DNA of 32,499 nt from an uncultured Caulobacteraceae bacterium (lineage in GTDB: Bacteria > Pseudomonadota > Alphaproteobacteria > Caulobacterales > TH1-2): assembly GCA_937967425.1 (NCBI GenBank), contig CALBST010000236.1, forward strand, positions 1 to 32,499. Reading direction: 5' to 3'. The notes under the pieces are model-generated. The model saw nothing but the letters and a program-made list of their open reading frames with translations, did no database searches and was not told where the DNA came from. Of the stretch, positions 23,571 through 30,231 are shown piece by piece. The first letter of the stretch is position 1; each line of letters opens with the position of its first letter. The position numbers were made by a program, and so were the translations under genes.

Positions 23571-24563
23571 ATGATGTCTCAGAAAATCGATGTCGCCATT
23601 ATCGGCGCGGGCCGCATGGGCCAAATTCACGGACACAACGCGGCCCGCCACCCGGATCTGCGCTTGCGCTATGTGGTCGAGACCGACGCGGCCCTTGGCG
23701 CCGCGCTGGCGGCGCAAACCGGCGCGGAGCTCGCCACGCTGAACGACGTGCTTGGCGATCCGGCGATCAAGGGCGTGGTGATCGCCAGCTCCACCGATAT
23801 GCACTTGGAGCACAGTCTGGCCGTGATTGGCGCAGGCAAAGCGGCGCTCTGCGAGAAGCCGATCGATCTCGATCTGGCGAAAGCCAAAGCGGTGGCGGTG
23901 GCGTTCGAGGGCGCGCCCTATATTCTCGGCTTCAATCGCCGCTTCGATCCGCATGTGACGGCGCTGCGGGAAAAGATCGCGTCGGGCGCGATTGGCGACC
24001 TCGAAACGCTGATGCTGATCAATCACGATCCGGCAGCGCCGCCGCCGGCCTTCATCCCCCGCTCAGGCGGACTGTTCAAGGATTTCACCATCCACGATCT
24101 CGATCTGGCCTATTGCCTGCTGGGCGAACCGCCGGTCGAGATTTTCGCGACAGCGAGCTGCCTAGTCGATCCGAAGATCGCCGAGCTCGGCGATGTCGAT
24201 ACGGCGCGGGTGATTCTGCGCACCGCCTCGAACAAGCTGTGCGTCATCTCCAACACACGCCGCAGCGGCTATGGCTACGACCAGCGTGTGGAGGCCTATG
24301 GCTCGCGAGGCATGGCAATGACGGGCAACGAGCGCCTGGATAGCGTTGAGGTCTGGAGCGAAGCGGGCGCCCTGGCCTCGCCGATCCGGCCCAATTTCCT
24401 CTCGCGCTACATGCCCTCGTATGCGCGCGAAATGGATCATTTTGCCGATGTGTTGGCGGGGCGCGCGACGCCGCAAGTGGGCTACGCGGAAGGCTTGGCG
24501 GCTCTGGCGTGGGCGGAAGCTTGCGCGGAATCGGCCCGGACGAACAAAGTCGTGAAAGTCTAA
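23571..24563 (+). CDS. iolG: Inositol 2-dehydrogenase, copy 1 (Gfo/Idh/MocA family)
   Basis: A 330-residue NAD(P)-dependent dehydrogenase that would oxidise myo-inositol to 2-keto-myo-inositol. The Rossmann motif GAGRMGQIHGHNAARHP is at about residues 12-28, and the catalytic EKPIDLD motif (Lys) is near 95. The IolG-type FKDFTIHDLDLAYCLLGE carries the Asp/His pair, and NTRRSGYGYDQRVEAYGS is a late IolG signature. ATGATG at 23571 gives two adjacent possible starts. The next gene begins 5 nt after its stop, so the two dehydrogenases form an operon. Confidence 0.92.
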   Translation: MMSQKIDVAIIGAGRMGQIHGHNAARHPDLRLRYVVETDAALGAALAAQTGAELATLNDVLGDPAIKGVVIASSTDMHLEHSLAVIGAGKAALCEKPIDLDLAKAKAVAVAFEGAPYILGFNRRFDPHVTALREKIASGAIGDLETLMLINHDPAAPPPAFIPRSGGLFKDFTIHDLDLAYCLLGEPPVEIFATASCLVDPKIAELGDVDTARVILRTASNKLCVISNTRRSGYGYDQRVEAYGSRGMAMTGNERLDSVEVWSEAGALASPIRPNFLSRYMPSYAREMDHFADVLAGRATPQVGYAEGLAALAWAEACAESARTNKVVKV

Positions 24564-24568
24564 GACAC

Positions 24569-25555
24569 ATGCACAAGATTGCTCTAATCGGCGCAGGCCG
24601 CATCGGCCGCATCCATGCCGCCAACATCGCGGCGCACCCTGAACTACAGCTCGCCTATGTCGTCGACCCCGTGGAAGCGTCAGCAAGGGATGTCGCCGCC
24701 AGCTACGGCGCCAAAGTCGCCGATCTTGAAGGCGCGTTCGGCGATGCGGGCGTCGCCGGCGTGATCGTGGCGTCGTCGACCGACACCCATCTCGATTTCA
24801 GCCTGCGCGCGGCCCAAGCCGGCAAGGCGATCTTCTGCGAGAAGCCCATCGATCTCGACCTAGCGCGCGCGGAGGCCAATGCGCCGAAGTTCGAAGCCGC
24901 CAGGGCGCGCGTGTTCCTGGCATTCAACCGCCGCTTCGATCCGAACTTCCGCGCGCTGAAGAAGAAGCTGGACGCAGGCGCGGTGGGCAAGCTCGAGACC
25001 TTGCATATCACCAGCCACGACCCCTCGCCGCCGCCGCCCGGTTACGTCGCGGTGAGCGGCGGCCTCTTCAAGGATATGGCAATCCACGATTTCGATATGG
25101 CGCGCTGGCTGTTGGGCGAAGAACCAAGCGAGGTGTTCGCGGCGGGCGCCTGCCTCGTCGATCCCGAAATCGGCAAACTCGGCGATATCGATACGGCGAA
25201 AACCATTCTCCGCACGCCATCCGGTAAGCTGTGCGTGATCTCCAACAGCCGCCGCAGCGGCTATGGCTACGATCAGCGTATCGAAGCGTTTGGCTCAGGC
25301 GGCGCGTTGCGCGCGGGCAATGTCACCGAGAGCACGGTGGAAGCCTGGACCGAAGGCGGCGCCCAGGCCGATCAGTTCCAGAACTTCTTCCTCGATCGCT
25401 ACGCCGCCGCCTACAAGTTTGAGATGGCGCACTTTGCCGACATGATCGCGCGCAACGCCGCGCCGGAGATCAGCTATCGCGATGGCGTTGTGGCGCTGGC
25501 GCTGGCCACGGCCGCACACGCCTCGATGCAGAACGGGGCCCCGGTTCAGCTCTGA
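24569..25555 (+). CDS. iolG: Inositol 2-dehydrogenase, copy 2 (Gfo/Idh/MocA family)
   Basis: A 328-residue paralogue of the preceding gene, with the same landmarks in the same order: GAGRIGRIHAANIAAHP, CEKPIDLDLARAEA, FNRRFDPNFRALKKK, FKDMAIHDFDMARWLLGE and NSRRSGYGYDQRIEAFGS. The start is the ATG at 24569 after a weak AAGA; the frame is open further upstream only by overlapping copy 1. Tandem paralogues in iol loci often differ in stereoisomer use (myo-, scyllo- or D-chiro-inositol), but nothing here tells which does which. The N-terminal GRIGRIHAANI is close to classical IolG. Confidence 0.9.
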   Translation: MHKIALIGAGRIGRIHAANIAAHPELQLAYVVDPVEASARDVAASYGAKVADLEGAFGDAGVAGVIVASSTDTHLDFSLRAAQAGKAIFCEKPIDLDLARAEANAPKFEAARARVFLAFNRRFDPNFRALKKKLDAGAVGKLETLHITSHDPSPPPPGYVAVSGGLFKDMAIHDFDMARWLLGEEPSEVFAAGACLVDPEIGKLGDIDTAKTILRTPSGKLCVISNSRRSGYGYDQRIEAFGSGGALRAGNVTESTVEAWTEGGAQADQFQNFFLDRYAAAYKFEMAHFADMIARNAAPEISYRDGVVALALATAAHASMQNGAPVQL

Positions 25556-25566
25556 GCACAAAAAGA

Positions 25567-25588
25567 AGCGGCCCCTTTCGGGGCCGCT
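25567..25588 (-). terminator. Rho-independent terminator for the TonB-dependent receptor gene
   Basis: AGCGGCCCC and GGGGCCGCT form a perfect nine-base-pair stem with a four-base loop. Read on the minus strand it is followed by TCTTTTTGT, the U-tract expected for a terminator, and it lies 28 nt past the receptor stop. On the plus strand no U-tract follows, so for iolG it may act weakly or not at all. Confidence 0.85.
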
Positions 25589-25615
25589 GTAGTGCAGGAA
25601 GGATAGCCCGGCCGC

Positions 25616-27985
25616 TTAGAACACGGCGCGGATCGAGAACAACACGGTCGGCGAGGAGTTCTCGCGTTCCACTTCGAACTCATCGACGTCACCAGCGATC
25701 TGATTGTCGACGATTTCCTGGGCGGTATCGCCGTCGAAGTTACGCTCAGCCTGAATGCTATCGGCATCGAGCAGGTTGTTGCCGACGATACGCAGCACAA
25801 CGTTCTCGCTGAGACGATGCTCGACGAACACTTCGAGGTTGGCGTCGTACCACTGGCGCTCGACTTCGCCGAGGAACAGCGATTCCGACATGCCCTGCTT
25901 GCGATAGCTGAAGCCCACGCTCGAATTCCAGCTCGGCAGGTTCTGCGTGACGCCGAAGTTGTAAACGTACTCCGGTTGTGCGTTGAAGCGCGCGGTGATT
26001 CCGGTCAGCGGCTCGATGCGCTCGGAGTCGAGGCTCGTGTAGTTGGCGAAGAAGCCGGTTTCGTCGAGGCCCATGAACGAGAGCGGCGTCGAGATATCGA
26101 CTTCCCAACCCGAGACCTCGCCGTCGCCGGTGTTCTCGTAGGTGTACTCGAACGCGCCCGGCACGCCGGTGGAAACGCCCGTGTTCACCAGCGAGATCAG
26201 GTCGCTGACATCGCGGTGGAAGTAGTTGAAGCCAACGACGCCGCGCTGACCGAGGCGATGCTCGTAGCCGATGTCGTAACCCCAGGAGGTTTCCTGCTTG
26301 AGGTTCGGGTTGCCGAACGTCTCGTCATCATCCTCCGGCGAATCCGAGTTGGCGAACGGCACGAGCTGATCGAGCGTCGGGCGGCGCACCGTGCGTGCAT
26401 AGCTGACGCGGAATTGCCCGTTCTCCCATGGCGTCCACTGGGCGTGGAAGGATGGGTTGATCTCGTCGCTCGAATTGCTGCCACTGGCGCCGCCGACGAT
26501 GCGAGCTTCGGTTTCGGTGCTTTCCGAGCGAACGCCGAGTTGTACGGTTAGATTCTCGGTGATGCCGAACTCGGCCATGATCCAGGCATCGAAGCGATCT
26601 TCTTCGTATTCGAAGATGCCGCTGTCTGGGGTAACGTTGTCATCCGGATCGTCGAAGTCGCCGTCGCCGTTATCGTCCTCGAACTCTTGTTGGCTGTAGT
26701 CGCGGGTCTTGTTCTTCAAAGCCGCCCCGACTTCGAACTCAAAACTCGCGAGACCGAGGCTTCGCGCGAACGCGTCGGAGTTGAAGGTCAGTGCGCCATC
26801 GATCGAGAGCTCGGTGTCGTCACTGTCGATCAGCACCTGCTCCACCGGTTCCGGCGGATCGTCTTCGAAGCTGGTTTCGATGTTGTCTTCGGTGAAGTTC
26901 GCGTAGCGCGCCTGACTTTCGAAGCTCCAGCTCGGTGAGAGCTGACCTTCGTAGAGCACGGAAAGGCCGTAGCTCATCTGCTCAATGTTTTGGCGTTGCG
27001 ATTCGATCGTATCGAGCTCCCAGACCTCGTCCGAGACATCGTCGTTGGCTGTGGCGACGCCGTCTTCGCGCGCGTAGAGAACCCCACTTTCGGTTTCTTC
27101 CCGCTCTGTGCTGAGCACGAACGCATCGAGGCGCAGCGTGTGGTTCGGCGCGAGCGCGAAGGTGAGATCGCCGTTGAAGGACATGTCGGTGCTGTCACGT
27201 GTGTCGATCTGATCCTGGTGCTCGATCGCGAGCGTCGATGGGCCCGGGAACGTAAAGCCATCCGGCTGAAAAAGATCCGTGCCGTCGTCGCTGGCGCCGA
27301 AGCCCGGCGAGGTATCGTCGAACAGCTGCTGATCCAGCACCTTCACGTTATAGCGTGTTTGGTAGTCCATCGTCGCCGACCAGGCGACGCGGCGGTCATC
27401 CGTGCGACCCGAGAACGAAAGCGCGCCGAGGCCGTTCAGCTCTTCGTTGTCGATATCGTAGATGCCGCCAATACGGGCGATCACACCTGGCGGAAGGCTC
27501 ATGCCGTCCTTGAGGATGATGTTGATGGTGCCGCCGATGCCTTGGCTATCGATGTCGGCGCTTGGCGAACGCACGATCTCGATACGGTCGATGATTTCGG
27601 CCGGAATGCGGTCAACGAAGACGGTGCGGTCATTGCCGGCGCCTGGAATGGCGCGGCCGTTGACGAGCACCTGAGTGAAGCCTTCGCCCAGACCGCGCAT
27701 TTGCGGCGCATCGCGCTCGCCAATATCGCTGGTGAACGCGACCCCGGGAACACGGGAGAGCTGGTCGCCGACAGAGAGCGGTTCAAACTGCTCGAAGAAT
27801 TGTTGGTCGTACACCAGCTCCGGCGCGACCGTGTCAGTACGGTTGCGATACTGGATTTCGCCAGTGATGACGATGTCTTCCAGCGTTTCTTCGTCGGCCG
27901 GATCCTGCGCCAGCGCGGCGCCTGGAAAAGCCATACAGCACGACATCAGCAGCGTCCGCAGCGCCGCCTTGCGCATCGATTTCAT
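25616..27985 (-). CDS. TonB-dependent outer-membrane receptor, divergent from phytase
   Basis: A 789-residue outer-membrane receptor. A signal peptide (residues 1-26, ending GAALA) is followed by a TonB-box-like EDIVITG, then a plug domain (about 50-165; LSRVPGVAFTSDIGERDAPQMRGLG, VLVNGRAIPG, IDRIEIVRSPSADIDSQGIGGTINI), then a beta-barrel ending in Phe (FSIRAVF). GGAGG lies five bases before the ATG. An acidic insert at about residues 436-451 (DDNGDGDFDDPDDN) resembles a calcium-binding loop. It shares a 218-nt control region with the phytase gene, which suggests it imports phytate or a metal-phytate complex. This is inference: the sequence alone does not fix the ligand, and the plug is of the general catecholate/carbohydrate type. 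Confidence 0.9.
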   Translation of the reverse strand: MKSMRKAALRTLLMSCCMAFPGAALAQDPADEETLEDIVITGEIQYRNRTDTVAPELVYDQQFFEQFEPLSVGDQLSRVPGVAFTSDIGERDAPQMRGLGEGFTQVLVNGRAIPGAGNDRTVFVDRIPAEIIDRIEIVRSPSADIDSQGIGGTINIILKDGMSLPPGVIARIGGIYDIDNEELNGLGALSFSGRTDDRRVAWSATMDYQTRYNVKVLDQQLFDDTSPGFGASDDGTDLFQPDGFTFPGPSTLAIEHQDQIDTRDSTDMSFNGDLTFALAPNHTLRLDAFVLSTEREETESGVLYAREDGVATANDDVSDEVWELDTIESQRQNIEQMSYGLSVLYEGQLSPSWSFESQARYANFTEDNIETSFEDDPPEPVEQVLIDSDDTELSIDGALTFNSDAFARSLGLASFEFEVGAALKNKTRDYSQQEFEDDNGDGDFDDPDDNVTPDSGIFEYEEDRFDAWIMAEFGITENLTVQLGVRSESTETEARIVGGASGSNSSDEINPSFHAQWTPWENGQFRVSYARTVRRPTLDQLVPFANSDSPEDDDETFGNPNLKQETSWGYDIGYEHRLGQRGVVGFNYFHRDVSDLISLVNTGVSTGVPGAFEYTYENTGDGEVSGWEVDISTPLSFMGLDETGFFANYTSLDSERIEPLTGITARFNAQPEYVYNFGVTQNLPSWNSSVGFSYRKQGMSESLFLGEVERQWYDANLEVFVEHRLSENVVLRIVGNNLLDADSIQAERNFDGDTAQEIVDNQIAGDVDEFEVERENSSPTVLFSIRAVF

Positions 27986-28067
27986 TCCATCCTCCCCTCG
28001 AGGTCCCCTCGCTCCGCAACGGGCAGACGCCCGCCAACTACGAGGTTGTCATGACGGATCGATGATA

Positions 28068-28081
28068 CGAACGAATATTCC
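28068..28081. promoter_or_regulatory. Candidate operator in the receptor/phytase divergent region
   Basis: CGAACGAATATTCC matches GGAA-N6-TTCC at seven of eight fixed positions. It is 82 nt from the receptor start and 122 nt from the phytase start. A weaker GGAA-N6-TTGC lies at 28098-28111. The shared TATTCCA...TGCAA context also appears upstream of iolC. Confidence 0.45.
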
Positions 28082-28203
28082 ATCCTGCAACCATTTTGGA
28101 ATTTCCCTTGCAGAACGGTTTGGAGGGTGGCAGCAAGGACACGCGAAAACGTTGCAAAGTGCGGGTAAACCGCCATCCAGAGGCAAAGCGAGGGGACGGA
28201 AGT

Positions 28204-30231
28204 ATGCGTAAGGCTTGGATTGCATGGCTGTTCGCGAGTGCAGCATTGGTGGCGTGCAACGCGGGAGGCGGCCAGGTCCGCGCCGTTGCGCCTGTCGCTG
28301 AAACAACGGCGACAGAGCAGTCCGACGCCAATACGGCAATCGTCATTCCAAACAACCAAGGCGGCCTCATTGTCGGATCGAGCGAAAGCGCCGGCATCGA
28401 GCTTTATGGGCTGGACGGCGCCCGCCGCGCGCAGATCGCTGCAGGCGCCACTGTCGGGCTCGACGCCCGACCCGTTGGGGGTGATCAAGCCGGCTGGATT
28501 GTCGCCACACTTGATGGCGCCGCCAATCGTATTCGCTTGTTCGAGCTCGATGCTGACGCGGCGACCGCGACAGAGCGCACGACGCGTGAAATCCCAATCG
28601 GCTTTTCGGGCGAGAGCATTTGCCTCTATCGCGACGCGCGCGATCAGACGCTCTATGCATTCGCGCTCGGCGGCGCGGGCCAAGTCGCGCAGTACATGAT
28701 TTCCAGAAGCGCCGATGGCGCGATGGATGCGCGCCATGTGCGCGATCTGCGCGTCGCCTCCGAAGCCAGCTATTGCACGGCGGATGATGCAACAGGCGAT
28801 CTCTATGTTGCCGAACAAGGCGTGGGCGTGTGGCGCTTCGACGCCGATCCGGAAGCCGAGGTCGTGCCGGAACTGATCGACGCCGTGCGCCTCGGCGACA
28901 TCACGGAAGAAGCCGGTGGCGTCGCCGTCTACAACGCCGGCGCGGCCAGCTACCTCGTAGCCTCCGACGCTTCGGCAAACCGTTTTCACGTGTACGACCG
29001 CAATGACGATCACAAATTGGTGGGCAGCTTCACGGTCAATGGCGTCGAGGCGGCGGGCGGCCTCAATGCCTCAAGCTTCGGCTACGGCGAAGGTTTTCCG
29101 CAGGGCATGCTTGTCGCCATGGACGACGAGAACGAGACCGGCACCAACTACAAGCTGGTGTCTTGGGCCGAAATCGCACGCGCGCTACGGCTCAACGCCG
29201 GCACGCCGCAAGATCCGCGCACGCCGCTGGTGTCAAACGCGGCGATCGTACATCCGCTCACCGAGACAACGCCGGTCGAAACCGATGGCGATAGCGCCGA
29301 CGACCCGGCGATCTGGGTCGACCGCAACAACCCTGCGCGCTCCGTCATTATCGGCACGCAGAAGCAATCGGGGCTTTATGTCTACGACCTGCAAGGCAAC
29401 GTTCTGCAGTTCCTCCCCGACGGGCGTATGAACAATGTCGACGTGCGCGATGGCTTCCGCCTGGGCGCGCAGACGGTTTCGCTGGTTGCCGCAAGCAACC
29501 GCACGACCGATGGCATTTCGATCTATCGTGTCGATCCGACGACGCGCCGGCTCATCGATGTTGCTGACGGCGTTCAAGCGACCGGCTTTGTCGATCCGTA
29601 TGGCCTCTGCATGTATCGCAGCCGCACTGGCGACACCTACGTCTTCGTCAACGGCGATAGCGGCAACATGCGTCAGTACCGGATCACCGACGCCGGCAAC
29701 GGCCGCGTGCGCGCCACGCAAGTGCGCGAGATTCCGTTTGGATCACAAACCGAGGGCTGCGTGGCGGATGATGAGACCGGGGTGCTTTACGTCGGCGAAG
29801 AGGATGTTGGCCTCTGGCGCATCAACGCCGAGCCGGACGGCGGCACGACACCGACCTCCATCGCCACTGTGGAAAGCAATGACGCGCTCCACGACGACCT
29901 CGAAGGCATCGGTCTTTATGATCTCGGCGACGGGCGCGGCTACCTCGTGGTCTCAAGCCAAGGCGACAACACCTTCGCCGTGTTCCGGCGCGAGGGCAAC
30001 AACGAGTATGTCGGATCGTTCTCGGTGCTGGCCGACCCCGCCCTTGGGATCGACGGCATCTCGGAAACCGATGGCCTGGAGGTGCTAAGCGCCAATCTCG
30101 GCGGGCCATACGCCGGCGGCATCTTCATCGCGCAGGATGGCCGCAACATCGCACCGCAAGAGTATCAGAACTTCAAGCTGGTGCCGTGGTCGGCGATCGC
30201 GGCGGCGCTTGACCTGGAGACACGGCGCTAA
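28204..30231 (+). CDS. Beta-propeller phytase, two tandem domains, lipoprotein
   Basis: A 675-residue lipoprotein. The lipobox LVAC puts the lipidated Cys at residue 18; Asn at +2 predicts outer-membrane sorting. The C-terminal domain (about 360-675) is a canonical beta-propeller phytase: ADDPAIWV, GTQKQSGLYVYDL, MNNVDVR, TEGCVADDETG, GEEDVGLWR, DDLEGIGLY, ETDGLEV and IAQDGRN. These enzymes use calcium and hydrolyse Ca-phytate stepwise to inositol phosphates. The N-terminal domain (about 48-335) has the same blade order, but glutamates matching Glu517, Glu533 and Glu567 are Ser189, Gln205 and Gly238, so it is probably catalytically weak. Two-domain phytases are known in other bacteria. The ATG at 28204 follows GGGGACGGAAGT. 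Its stop overlaps the converging receptor gene. Confidence 0.93.
   Translation: MRKAWIAWLFASAALVACNAGGGQVRAVAPVAETTATEQSDANTAIVIPNNQGGLIVGSSESAGIELYGLDGARRAQIAAGATVGLDARPVGGDQAGWIVATLDGAANRIRLFELDADAATATERTTREIPIGFSGESICLYRDARDQTLYAFALGGAGQVAQYMISRSADGAMDARHVRDLRVASEASYCTADDATGDLYVAEQGVGVWRFDADPEAEVVPELIDAVRLGDITEEAGGVAVYNAGAASYLVASDASANRFHVYDRNDDHKLVGSFTVNGVEAAGGLNASSFGYGEGFPQGMLVAMDDENETGTNYKLVSWAEIARALRLNAGTPQDPRTPLVSNAAIVHPLTETTPVETDGDSADDPAIWVDRNNPARSVIIGTQKQSGLYVYDLQGNVLQFLPDGRMNNVDVRDGFRLGAQTVSLVAASNRTTDGISIYRVDPTTRRLIDVADGVQATGFVDPYGLCMYRSRTGDTYVFVNGDSGNMRQYRITDAGNGRVRATQVREIPFGSQTEGCVADDETGVLYVGEEDVGLWRINAEPDGGTTPTSIATVESNDALHDDLEGIGLYDLGDGRGYLVVSSQGDNTFAVFRREGNNEYVGSFSVLADPALGIDGISETDGLEVLSANLGGPYAGGIFIAQDGRNIAPQEYQNFKLVPWSAIAAALDLETRR

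Noticed and set aside
26990..28054. Plus-strand open frame opposite the receptor (354 codons)
   Set aside because: It covers the receptor plug and signal peptide in antisense and has no recognisable domain.
28096..28203. N-terminal extension of the phytase starting at a TTG
   Set aside because: It precedes a complete lipoprotein signal peptide starting at 28204 and would bury the lipobox.
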